Shown piece by piece: positions 1-5,740 of a DNA stretch of 5,740 nt. Every line of letters starts with the position of its first letter. Positions within the stretch are counted from its first letter, which is position 1. Both the position numbers and the translations under genes were made by a program. The notes beneath the pieces were generated by a model. It searched no databases. It was not told the DNA's origin and saw only the letters and a list, made by a program, of their open reading frames with translations. The stretch is from an uncultured Rhodospirillales bacterium (GTDB lineage: Bacteria; Pseudomonadota; Alphaproteobacteria; Acetobacterales; Acetobacteraceae): positions 1 through 5,740 of the forward strand of contig CAIYPH010000173.1 in assembly GCA_903928045.1 (NCBI GenBank), in the 5' to 3' direction.

Positions 1-89
1 CCAAAGCGGTCAGCCTACCAACTGGACGGGTTTTACCCCGCCGCGCTCAGCACAACGCCGGCGCTCCACTGGCTGGGTTTGTCACCGCC

Positions 90-209
90 GTGCACACCAG
101 GGCGGATGTGTTCAACTACATAGAGCGCTTCTACAACGCGGTTCGCAGACTCTCGACCTTGGGCTATCTCAGCCCAGCCGAGTTTGAGAAGAAGGCGGAT
201 TTTGCTTAA
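90..209 (+). pseudogene. IS3-family transposase OrfB, C-terminal fragment
   Basis: The frame ending in TAA at 207-209 encodes a typical IS3 OrfB tail: TRADVFNYIERFYN, then an RRLSTLGYLSPAEFE stretch. This is the end of the DDE integrase core (rve family), which cuts and joins the IS ends during transposition. The tail normally has an RRxSxLGYLSPxEFE pattern, matched closely here. The frame is open to the window's left edge, but residues coded before about base 90 do not look like the expected OrfB sequence (an SxMESFFSSLKTE-type stretch followed by a YRTRxEAR-type stretch). The gene is therefore either chimeric or truncated and is treated as a remnant. The antisense open frame over this stretch is a shadow. 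The family call is firm; the intactness of the upstream part cannot be judged. Confidence 0.7.
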
Positions 210-210
210 C

Positions 211-244
211 TGCGTGTCCACGGCACCGGCGGCAGGCCAGATCA
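211..244 (+). repeat. Probable right terminal inverted repeat of the IS3 element
   Basis: Directly after the transposase stop lies a GC-rich segment whose reverse complement begins TGATCTGGCCTGCC and includes GTGGACAC. IS3-family ends characteristically start TGA and finish CA, and often carry a GTGGACA-like block next to the transposase stop. The last bases, ATCA at 241-244, fit an element terminus. The partner repeat is outside the window, so the exact boundary is inferred. Confidence 0.5.
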
Positions 245-297
245 ACATAAACCAAAACGTCACCGCAGCTGTTCGCTCCGGATGTTGAATCCGCCAT
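245..297. other. Spacer between the IS end and the peptidase stop codon
   Basis: A short non-coding stretch into which the peptidase transcript runs. The only structure seen is a weak 5-pair inverted repeat, CGGAT (279-283) and ATCCG (289-293). No T tract follows it closely, so no operon terminator can be assigned here; transcripts may read into the IS. Confidence 0.4.
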
Positions 298-1767
298 CTA
301 TGTTCTGAAGGGGTAGAACGCCTTCAGGTCGAGATGCTCATAGGGCAGCGCCTCAAGCTGGACGGTGCCGAGGAACGGCTGCTCCGGCTCGGCCAGGATT
401 ATGGTGGGCGCGAAGCCGCTGTCATCGAAGCCGCGGCGGAAATGCACGCGGCTTTTGATGGCGAATACCCGGTAGTCCGAAGTGGCGATGCCGAACCGGC
501 GGAGCGCCTCGGGATACATGATCTGCGTGAGGTAGGGCGTCAGCACCACCGCGCAATTCTGCCCGAAGCCGACGGTGATCCAGTGGCGCGAGGGATCATT
601 GGCCGAGAGATCGGCGGCGAGGATGCGGCCGGTGATGCGGACGGGCTCGCCGGCGGAGGGATCGAGCCGGCCGCCCACCACCTCATCGAACGCGTCGCCG
701 GGGCGGGCGCCGCGCAGGCGGGCGAGCAGGGCGGGGTCGGCGATGGTGGCGATGGCGGTGTCGGTGAGGCCCTGGGCGACGATTTCCTGGAGGATCCAGG
801 TGGCGGCGCCTGAGCGATCCGAGGGGTCGGCGATCACCACGGGGGTGGCGCCGGCGGCGAGTGCTGCGGCGGCCTGGGCGACGCCGTCATGGACGGGGTG
901 GATGGTCGCGGCCTTCACCAGCTCGGCGCGCTTGCGCCAGGCGAAATCCGCCATGTCCTGCGCGGCGCGGTCGGCGAGTGCCTGGTCGGCGTTGCTGGTG
1001 GCCTGGATGGTCATTCCGGCGTCCGACACGTCGGACCACGGGAAGCCGAAGAACACGTTGACGTAGAGATCGGGCGCGCGGGCCTCCCACACCAAGGCGC
1101 GCTGCACCAGGTCCATCCAGGGCGAGGCGCCGGTCCATTGCTGCACCGTCGGCGTGATGATCGGCACCTTGATTGTGCGGGTGGTGGGGGCGTAGTCGCC
1201 CTTGATGGCGCGGATCATCATGCGGGCGGCACGCTCGCCCTGCAGGCGGGTGTCGTAATGCGGGAAATACTTCACGCAGAAGGCAAAATCCGCATGTTCA
1301 AGGAATTGCGCGTCCTCGTTGCCATGCGGATCGAAGGTCCCGGCGATGCGGGCGGCGGGGCCGACGACGCTGCGCACCCGCCGCGCCAGCTCCGCCTCGG
1401 GGTGGGCGATGCCGCGGGCGGCCATGGCGCCGTGCACGCAGAGATAGACGCCGTCGAACGGGCCTTTCTCCGCCAGTTCGGCGAGCATGATGCCGGTGAA
1501 ATACTCATAGGCCTCGTTGGTCACCCAGCCCGAGCCGCTGCCGGTGACCGGCCAGAGCGGCGAGGTGATGCCGGTGAGTTCCACGCCGGCGTGCTCACGC
1601 GCCACCTTCACAAAGCCGCCCATGTAGCCGGCGGGGTCGCTGCCCAGCAGCGCCTCGCCGCTGGCGGGTGAGCCCGGATAGGTGAAGTCGGCGATCGTGG
1701 TGTCGTTGGGCAGGAAGGTGACGGTCTCGTGGGAGAATTGCAGGCAGGCGATGCGGATCGGCTTCAC
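298..1767 (-). CDS. M81-family (MlrC/microcystinase C-like) metallopeptidase
   Basis: A 489-residue protein, close to the usual 480-510 of the family. M81 members include MlrC, which cleaves linearised microcystin; most are uncharacterised amide or peptide hydrolases. The N-terminal domain shows FSHETVTF (residues 11-18, matching the family's HETNTF), VHGAM (111-115), FDPHGN (145-150) and FPHYDT (168-173). D146, H148 and H170 are the likely metal ligands by analogy with the D-x-H...H set of MlrC. FFGFPWSDVSDAG (239-251) is another family block. The C-terminal MlrC-type domain begins near VVIADPSDRSG (310-320) and ends in a normal YPFRT tail, so the gene looks complete. GTG at 1767 is preferred because a GGAG lies 8 bases upstream; a TTG at 1782 would add five residues but lacks a ribosome site. 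No signal peptide or membrane segment is visible, so it is probably cytoplasmic. It is the last gene of the liv operon, 22 bases after livH. Its substrate cannot be read from sequence. Confidence 0.9.
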   Translation of the reverse strand: MKPIRIACLQFSHETVTFLPNDTTIADFTYPGSPASGEALLGSDPAGYMGGFVKVAREHAGVELTGITSPLWPVTGSGSGWVTNEAYEYFTGIMLAELAEKGPFDGVYLCVHGAMAARGIAHPEAELARRVRSVVGPAARIAGTFDPHGNEDAQFLEHADFAFCVKYFPHYDTRLQGERAARMMIRAIKGDYAPTTRTIKVPIITPTVQQWTGASPWMDLVQRALVWEARAPDLYVNVFFGFPWSDVSDAGMTIQATSNADQALADRAAQDMADFAWRKRAELVKAATIHPVHDGVAQAAAALAAGATPVVIADPSDRSGAATWILQEIVAQGLTDTAIATIADPALLARLRGARPGDAFDEVVGGRLDPSAGEPVRITGRILAADLSANDPSRHWITVGFGQNCAVVLTPYLTQIMYPEALRRFGIATSDYRVFAIKSRVHFRRGFDDSGFAPTIILAEPEQPFLGTVQLEALPYEHLDLKAFYPFRT

Positions 1768-1770
1768 GGT

Positions 1771-1780
1771 CTCTTCTCCC
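1771..1780 (-). promoter_or_regulatory. Ribosome binding site deciding the GTG start of the M81 gene
   Basis: The minus strand reads GGGAGAAGAG here. The GGAG core is 8 bases from the GTG at 1767-1765, which is good Shine-Dalgarno spacing. For the alternative TTG at 1782 this sequence would lie inside the coding region, and no purine-rich site precedes that codon. Confidence 0.6.
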
Positions 1781-1789
1781 AAAGGCGGT

Positions 1790-2683
1790 TCAGGCCTTCA
1801 TCTTGATGCTCACACCCAGCAGCCCGGCCGGGCGCACCATCAGCACGATGATCAGCAGCACGAAGGCGTAGACGTCCTTGTAGGTGCCGGAGATGAAGCC
1901 GGCGCCGAGTGATTCCACCACGCCCACCAGCACGCCGCCCAGCACCGCGCCCGGCAGGCTGCCGAAACCGCCGACCACGGCGGCCGCGAAGGCTTTCACC
2001 AGGATGCCGACGCCCATCTGCACCTGCACGTAGTTGATCGGCCCGATCAGCACGCCGGCCGCCGCCCCCAGCGCGCAGGCGACGCCGAAGGTGAGCGAAA
2101 TCATCAGCGGCACATTGATGCCGGAGAGGTAGGCGATGTCCTTGTTGTGGGCCACCGCGCGCATGGCGAGGCCGATCATCGTCTTCTTCAGCACTAGGTT
2201 CAGCACCACCATCAGCACGAGCGCCGTGCCGATGATCCACACATAGGACATCGGTAGCGCGAGATCACCGAACTCGATGGGCATGCCGTGCGGCACCGGG
2301 AAGGGCAGGGCCTTGGGGCCCCAGATCAGGAAGGCGATGTTCTGCAACAGGATGGACATGCCGAAGCCTGACACCACCATCGCCATCCCCGCCACCGTAT
2401 AACCGCCGCCGCCGCTGGTGAGGCGCCGGTAGAACACCCGCTCGATGAACATGCCGAGCAGCCCGGTGAGGATGATCGCCAGGATCAGCGTCGGCACGTA
2501 GGGCAGCGCCAGCTTCTGGAACAGTGTGAGGCCGATGAAGGCGCCGAACATGTAGATCTCGCCATGGGCGAAATGCACGATGTCGAGCCCCGAATAGATC
2601 AGTGAAATCCCCAGCGCGACCAGGCCATAGACCATGCCGATCGAGACGCCGATGATCACGAGGTCGATGATGTAGTCGAGCAT
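1790..2683 (-). CDS. livH: Branched-chain amino acid ABC transporter permease LivH
   Basis: A 297-residue polytopic inner-membrane protein of the LivH family. With LivM it forms the translocation channel of a hydrophobic amino acid uptake (HAAT) type ABC importer. About eight hydrophobic segments alternate with short loops from the N-terminus (LVIIGVSIGMVYGLVALG) to residues 272-291. Family hallmarks are the early SGLDIVHFAHGEIYMFGAF block (31-49), the cytoplasmic EAA-like loop GLAMRAVAHNKDIAYLSGI (171-189) that contacts the ATPases, and AAVVGGFGSLPGAVLGG (234-250). The ATG shares one base with the livF stop (TGATG), and a GAGG sits 10 bases upstream, at the end of livF. It follows livF instead of preceding livM as in the Escherichia coli order. 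The LivH family assignment is firm; the real substrate may be another amino acid, amide or urea-like compound, since the family is used for several. Confidence 0.95.
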   Translation of the reverse strand: MLDYIIDLVIIGVSIGMVYGLVALGISLIYSGLDIVHFAHGEIYMFGAFIGLTLFQKLALPYVPTLILAIILTGLLGMFIERVFYRRLTSGGGGYTVAGMAMVVSGFGMSILLQNIAFLIWGPKALPFPVPHGMPIEFGDLALPMSYVWIIGTALVLMVVLNLVLKKTMIGLAMRAVAHNKDIAYLSGINVPLMISLTFGVACALGAAAGVLIGPINYVQVQMGVGILVKAFAAAVVGGFGSLPGAVLGGVLVGVVESLGAGFISGTYKDVYAFVLLIIVLMVRPAGLLGVSIKMKA

Positions 2684-3444
2684 CAGAGCTTCGCCTCGCG
2701 GTTGGCGACGGTGCCGCCGAGATAGGACAGGCGCACGTTGTCATCGTCGATCAGCTGCTCCGACGGCCCCTCGATATGGATCAGCCCGTCCTTGATCACG
2801 TAGCCGTAGGAGGCGAGCAGGAGGGCCATGCGCACATTCTGCTCCACCATCAGCACCGTCATGCCGTCGCGGGCGATGCGGTGGATGGTCTGGAAAATGC
2901 CCATGACGATCTGCGGCGCCAGTGCCGCCGAGGGTTCATCGAGCATGATCATGGAGGGGGAAGACATCAGGCCGCGGCCGATGCAGACCATCTGCAACTG
3001 CCCGCCGGAGAGCCCGCCGCTGGGCTGGTGGCGCTTGTCCCTGAGTATCGGGAAGTAATCGTAGACCTGCTCAAGCGCCGTGGTGCGCTTGGCGCGATCC
3101 TTCACGACGTAGGCGCCGAGCAGGAGGTTCTCCTCCACGGTCATGCCGGGGAAGGTCTCCTTGCCCTGCGTCACCTGAACGAGCCCGCGGCGCACGATGG
3201 CATCGGGGCGCATGCCGTCGATCCGGCTGCCATCGAAGGTGATGCTGCCGCCCCAGGGCTTGATAAGGCCAGAGGCGGCCTTCAGCAGGGTCGATTTGCC
3301 GGTGCCGTTGCCGCCGAGCAGCGCCACGATCTGGCCGCGCGCGACGTTCAGCGTGGCGCCGTTTAGGATCTGCACGCGGCCGTAGCCGCCGGCGAGGTCC
3401 TTGATCGCCAGCATCGGGGCCGCGCCGCTCATACCGGCGCTCAT
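2683..3444 (-). CDS. livF: Branched-chain amino acid ABC transporter ATP-binding protein LivF
   Basis: A 253-residue ABC ATPase, slightly longer than many LivF proteins because of an ~11-residue N-terminal extension. Visible motifs are Walker A GGNGTGKST (44-52), the Q-loop region VTQGKETFPGMTVEENL with Q93, signature LSGGQ (145-149), and Walker B MIMLDEP (165-171) with catalytic E170 followed by SAALAP. The switch position has VEQN with Q202 in place of histidine, which is characteristic of LivF and separates it from LivG. It pairs with LivG as the cytoplasmic heterodimeric motor. The ATG at 3444 overlaps the livG stop as ATGA. An in-frame ATG at 3432 is possible, but the 4-base overlap favours the upstream one. 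No strong ribosome site is seen, so translation probably depends on re-initiation after livG. Confidence 0.95.
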   Translation of the reverse strand: MSAGMSGAAPMLAIKDLAGGYGRVQILNGATLNVARGQIVALLGGNGTGKSTLLKAASGLIKPWGGSITFDGSRIDGMRPDAIVRRGLVQVTQGKETFPGMTVEENLLLGAYVVKDRAKRTTALEQVYDYFPILRDKRHQPSGGLSGGQLQMVCIGRGLMSSPSMIMLDEPSAALAPQIVMGIFQTIHRIARDGMTVLMVEQNVRMALLLASYGYVIKDGLIHIEGPSEQLIDDDNVRLSYLGGTVANREAKL

Positions 3445-4244
3445 GCGGAGCGCAGGAAGTCGCGCACTTCCTCGTCCTTCATCTCACGGCCGAGATAGGC
3501 CTCGATCACCCGATGGTCGGCGCTGATCTCGGAGGGCGTTCCCTCGGCGATCTTCTCGCCATGCTCCAGCACGCTCACAGTTTCGCAGGTATCCATCACC
3601 AGCTTCAGGATATGCTCGATGATGATCACCGTGAGGCCGAAGCGCTTTTGCAGCGCGCGCACGGTATCGAGCAGGATATCGACATTGGTGGGCGACAGCC
3701 CGGCGCCCGGCTCATCCAGCATCAGCAGCTTGGGCTTGGCCGCCATGGCGCGGCCGAGCGCGAGCAGGCGGCGCTGGCCGCCCGACATTTCGCCGGCGGG
3801 CATCTCGGCGTAATCCGCGAGGCCGATGAAGTTGAGCAGTTCCATCATCTCGGCGCGCACCCGGCGCTCCTCGCTGCGCACGGATTTCACGCCGAACACC
3901 GCGGACAGGCCGGAATAGCCGGTGAGCCCGTGATGGCCGACCATCATGTTCTCGATCACGCTCATCCCCTCGAAGATGCGCAGCATCTGGAAGGTGCGCG
4001 CGACGCCGAGGCGGGCGATCTCGTGCGACGGCTTGCCGGTGATGTCGGTGCCATTGAAGGTGATCTGCGAGCCGGGCTCCGGCAGATAGACACCGGAAAT
4101 CATGTTGAACAGCGTGCTCTTGCCCGAGCCATTCGGCCCAATGATGCCGTGCACGGCACCCTGACGCACGTTCAGATTGATCCCGCTCAGCGCCTTGAAG
4201 CCGCCGAACTGCTTGGACAGGCCCTTGATTTCCAGCAGGTTCAT
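3441..4244 (-). CDS. livG: Branched-chain amino acid ABC transporter ATP-binding protein LivG
   Basis: A 267-residue ABC ATPase. Motifs in order: Walker A GPNGSGKST (36-44), RTFQ Q-loop with Q86, signature MSGGQ (153-157), Walker B LLMLDEP (173-179) with E178 followed by GAGLSP, and switch histidine H211 in IIIEH. The FEGMSVIENMMVGHH block and the C-terminal EAYLG segment are typical of LivG (BCA_ABC_TP_C end). Unlike LivF it retains the switch histidine, so at least one full catalytic site is expected in the heterodimer. The frame is open further upstream, to about 4949, but that part lies inside livM in another frame. The start is set by the ATG at 4244, which overlaps the livM stop as ATGA and gives the conserved MNLLEIKGLSKQFGG beginning. 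Confidence 0.95.
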   Translation of the reverse strand: MNLLEIKGLSKQFGGFKALSGINLNVRQGAVHGIIGPNGSGKSTLFNMISGVYLPEPGSQITFNGTDITGKPSHEIARLGVARTFQMLRIFEGMSVIENMMVGHHGLTGYSGLSAVFGVKSVRSEERRVRAEMMELLNFIGLADYAEMPAGEMSGGQRRLLALGRAMAAKPKLLMLDEPGAGLSPTNVDILLDTVRALQKRFGLTVIIIEHILKLVMDTCETVSVLEHGEKIAEGTPSEISADHRVIEAYLGREMKDEEVRDFLRSA

Positions 4245-5260
4245 GGCGCGGCCTGCCTCGCCTTGGTGGCGGCGCGCAGGGCGGCGAACCGCTTGCGGAC
4301 CCAGAAATCCTCGATCATGCCGCCGATGCCGCGCGGCATATACATCACCGTCAGCACGATCACGCCCCCGAAGATCGCCATGCGGTAGGTGTAATAGTCC
4401 TGCGTGAGGTCGTTGATGATGGTCACCGCGATGGCGCCGATCACCGCGCCCCAGATATGGCCGATGCCGCCGAAAATCACCATCAGCAGCAGCGTCACCA
4501 TTTCCTGCAGCGAGTAGTCGTTGGGGTTGAGGTAACCCGGCGCCATGTGGGCCTTCAGGCTGCCGGCGCAGCCCGCGTAGAGGGCGGAGAGCACGAAGGC
4601 GATCAGTTTGAACTTCGCGACATGCACGCCGCTCGCCGCCGCCGCCAGCTGGTCCTCGCGAATGGCCTTGAAGGCGCGGCCCATATCGGAGCGCAGGATG
4701 GCAAACGAGATGTAGATGCCCATCACCGCGATCGGCATCACCACGAAGTAGTAGCGGAAATGGGTTTCCATCACGAAGCCGCCGATGCGCGGCGGCGGAA
4801 TGCCCTCGAAGCCCATCGCCGCACCCAGCCACTCCGTGCCGGAAATCACGATGCGCACGCTTTCGGCGAGCCCGAGCGTGGCGAGCGCGAGATAGGCGCC
4901 CTCCAGCCGCAGCGCGGGAATGCCGACCAGCAGGCCAACCCCGGCGCACACCCCCATCGCGGCCGGCAGCGCCAGCCAGAACGGCAGGCCGAGATGCACG
5001 GAAAACACCGCCGAGGCATAGGCGCCGATCGCCATGACGGCGATATGCCCCACGGTCACCTGGCCAGCGAACCCCTTGACGATATTGAGCCCGACGGCGA
5101 GCACGACGTTGATGGCGATGACGTTGATCAGATACTGGTCATACGCCGTGCGTGTGATGAGCGGCAGGAACGACAGCACCGCGATTCCGCCGAGCCAGGG
5201 CAGAACCGGATGCATGCGCGAACGCCAATCGGCGCCGTTTGGGGCAGTCACCAAAGCCAT
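4241..5260 (-). CDS. livM: Branched-chain amino acid ABC transporter permease LivM
   Basis: A 339-residue polytopic inner-membrane permease of the LivM family. A short cytoplasmic N-terminus is followed by hydrophobic segments around 18-36, 44-61, 67-87, 92-113, 122-140, 169-188, 217-234, 252-281 and 293-308. Family blocks include GLNIVKGFAGQVTVGH (57-72), PALRLEGAYLALATLGLAE (115-133), the EAA-like ATPase contact loop GRAFKAIREDQLAAAASGV (194-212) and VIFGGIGHIWGAVIGA (261-276). The C-terminus is basic (KRFAALRAATKARQ). It partners LivH. The ATG at 5260 has only a weak purine stretch before it; an internal ATG at 5215 has none and would remove the N-terminal tail. The gene is separated from the binding-protein gene by a 90-base spacer with two stem-loops, and is tightly coupled to livG downstream. 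Confidence 0.95.
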   Translation of the reverse strand: MALVTAPNGADWRSRMHPVLPWLGGIAVLSFLPLITRTAYDQYLINVIAINVVLAVGLNIVKGFAGQVTVGHIAVMAIGAYASAVFSVHLGLPFWLALPAAMGVCAGVGLLVGIPALRLEGAYLALATLGLAESVRIVISGTEWLGAAMGFEGIPPPRIGGFVMETHFRYYFVVMPIAVMGIYISFAILRSDMGRAFKAIREDQLAAAASGVHVAKFKLIAFVLSALYAGCAGSLKAHMAPGYLNPNDYSLQEMVTLLLMVIFGGIGHIWGAVIGAIAVTIINDLTQDYYTYRMAIFGGVIVLTVMYMPRGIGGMIEDFWVRKRFAALRAATKARQAAP

Positions 5261-5278
5261 TCCATTTCATTCAACGAA

Positions 5279-5302
5279 CCCCGCCCGCATGAGCGGACGG
5301 GG
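5279..5302 (-). promoter_or_regulatory. Stem-loop just upstream of livM
   Basis: On the minus strand CCCCGTCCGC, loop TCAT, then GCGGGCGGGG forms a 10-pair, very GC-rich stem with one G·U pair. The G·U works only in minus-strand RNA; the plus strand would have an A·C mismatch there. The stem is followed by TTCGTT, too few T residues for a classical intrinsic terminator. It sits 18 bases upstream of the livM start. Likely roles are leaky termination or protection of the upstream binding-protein mRNA from 3' exonucleases. Confidence 0.6.
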
Positions 5303-5322
5303 CAGAGAGACGTATAGGCGGC

Positions 5323-5346
5323 GTGGGCTACCAGAGGGCAGCCCAC
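5323..5346 (-). promoter_or_regulatory. Stem-loop just downstream of the binding-protein gene
   Basis: On the minus strand GTGGGCTGCC, loop CTCT, then GGTAGCCCAC forms a 10-pair stem with one G·U pair. The G·U is valid only for the minus-strand transcript. It begins 4 bases after the binding-protein stop codon. What follows is GCCGCC, not a T tract, so it is unlikely to be a strong intrinsic terminator alone. It fits an mRNA 3' stabiliser or attenuating element between the highly needed binding protein and the membrane components. Confidence 0.6.
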
Positions 5347-5350
5347 AATC

Positions 5351-5740
5351 CTAGAGGCCGAAATCCGCGTCGAACGTCACGCGGGCGAGCAGCTTGGTGT
5401 CGTAGTCCTTACCGCCCTTGGTGTACTCGACCAGGATTCCCGTGCGGTTGCCGTCGCGGCATTGCGGGGTTGCGGCGGCGCAGAAGCTGATCGGGCCGGA
5501 GGCGAGGCCCTGGTAGTCCTTCACATTGGACAGCGCATCGCGGATCGCCGTGCGATCGGCGGCATGCGAGCCGGCAGTGAGCTTGAGGTTTGCGGTTTTC
5601 AGCGCCTGGGTGACGATCTTCACGGTGTCATAGGCCTGGCTGAAATCATGGTCCGGGCAGCGCACGCCATACCGGGTCTGCGTCATCTTGACGAAGTCCT
5701 TGGCGATCTGGCGCTCGTCATTGCAGTTGAAGGCGGCGGC
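5351..5740 (-). CDS. Periplasmic branched-chain amino acid-type substrate-binding protein, C-terminal part
   Basis: Only the last 129 codons are present. The frame is open to the right edge, with 18 codons before the first internal ATG, so the start lies outside the window. The fragment resembles the C-terminal lobe of type I periplasmic binding proteins of the LivJ/LivK kind (Peripla_BP_6). It has a YDTVKIVTQALKTAN helix, an AIRDALSNVKDYQGLASGPISF stretch (family pattern of a 'do I ... x G x x G' segment) and a final strand ending ARVTFDADFGL. Four cysteines (fragment residues 6, 28, 87 and 94) could form two disulfides, plausible for an exported protein. As the first liv gene in the visible operon it would deliver substrate to LivHM. 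Ligand residues lie mostly upstream, so specificity cannot be assessed. Confidence 0.85.
   Translation of the reverse strand, partial: AAAFNCNDERQIAKDFVKMTQTRYGVRCPDHDFSQAYDTVKIVTQALKTANLKLTAGSHAADRTAIRDALSNVKDYQGLASGPISFCAAATPQCRDGNRTGILVEYTKGGKDYDTKLLARVTFDADFGL

Larger units (their letters stand above)
90..244 (+). mobile_element. 3' end of an IS3-family insertion sequence
   Basis: This is the right-hand end of an IS3-family element, comprising the transposase C-terminus (stop TAA at 207-209) and a short tail ending in a likely terminal inverted repeat. The left end lies outside the window, so neither the inverted-repeat pair nor the target duplication can be confirmed. The left limit of about 90 is where recognisable IS3 transposase residues begin. 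Bases 1-90 may belong to the same element or to another one. The element points toward the liv operon and converges on the peptidase gene, whose stop codon is only 54 bases past the inferred IS end. Confidence 0.65.

Noticed and set aside
33..263. 76-codon minus-strand open frame at the left edge
   Set aside because: It is antisense to the IS3 transposase tail and inverted repeat, and its product matches no family I recognise.
279..293. Inverted repeat CGGAT/ATCCG considered as the operon terminator
   Set aside because: The stem is only 5 pairs and is not followed by a T tract on the minus strand; such repeats arise by chance.
889..1671. 260-codon open frame on the plus strand across the peptidase gene
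   Set aside because: It lies wholly antisense to a well-supported M81 gene. Its product is low-complexity Gly/Ala/His/Arg as expected from GC-rich codon use, and shows no recognisable domain.
3513..4388. 291-codon plus-strand open frame over livG, and a similar 286-codon one at 4457-5317 over livM
   Set aside because: Both are antisense shadows of conserved transporter genes, His/Ala/Arg-rich, with no ribosome site or family resemblance.
4245..4949. Upstream extension of the livG frame into livM
   Set aside because: The extension is Arg/Gly/His-rich and out of frame within livM. The conserved LivG N-terminus begins at the ATG at 4244.
5248..5265. Five-codon open frame (MEWLW) overlapping the livM start, considered as a leader peptide
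   Set aside because: It has no Leu/Ile/Val codon run, no good ribosome site and no alternative hairpins downstream, so attenuation control by this frame is not supported.

Overview
The window is GC-rich (strong G/C third positions, long antisense open frames) and reads as a proteobacterial chromosome, most likely an alphaproteobacterium. That placement rests on base composition and gene content only; no rRNA or other taxonomic marker is present. Apart from the left edge, everything is coded on the minus strand, so the operon reads from the right end of the window to the left.

Left edge (1-244): the 3' end of an IS3-family insertion sequence on the plus strand. It consists of the last ~40 codons of the transposase (OrfB, integrase core C-terminus) and a likely terminal inverted repeat ending near 244. 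The first ~90 bases stay open in the same frame but do not resemble the IS3 transposase residues expected there, so the element may be chimeric or degraded.

Operon (298-5740, minus strand): in transcription order, the C-terminal part of a periplasmic branched-chain-amino-acid-type binding protein (running off the window), then livM, livG, livF and livH, and last an M81-family (MlrC/microcystinase C-like) metallopeptidase. From livM to livH the genes overlap by 1-4 bases (ATGA or TGATG junctions), and the peptidase follows livH after a 22-base gap, so one polycistronic unit is very likely. The only real gap inside the operon, 5261-5350 between the binding-protein gene and livM, holds two strong tandem stem-loops. 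They probably set the binding protein to membrane complex expression ratio.

How it works together: the binding protein captures a substrate in the periplasm, LivH and LivM form the inner-membrane channel, and LivG and LivF hydrolyse ATP to drive import. The M81 enzyme, lacking a visible signal peptide, would act in the cytoplasm. A reasonable inference is that it hydrolyses the imported compound (an amide, peptide or related amino-acid derivative), so the transporter may not be a plain Leu/Ile/Val importer. I found no clearly novel system. The most notable points are the paired stem-loops, the transporter-peptidase linkage and the odd IS junction.
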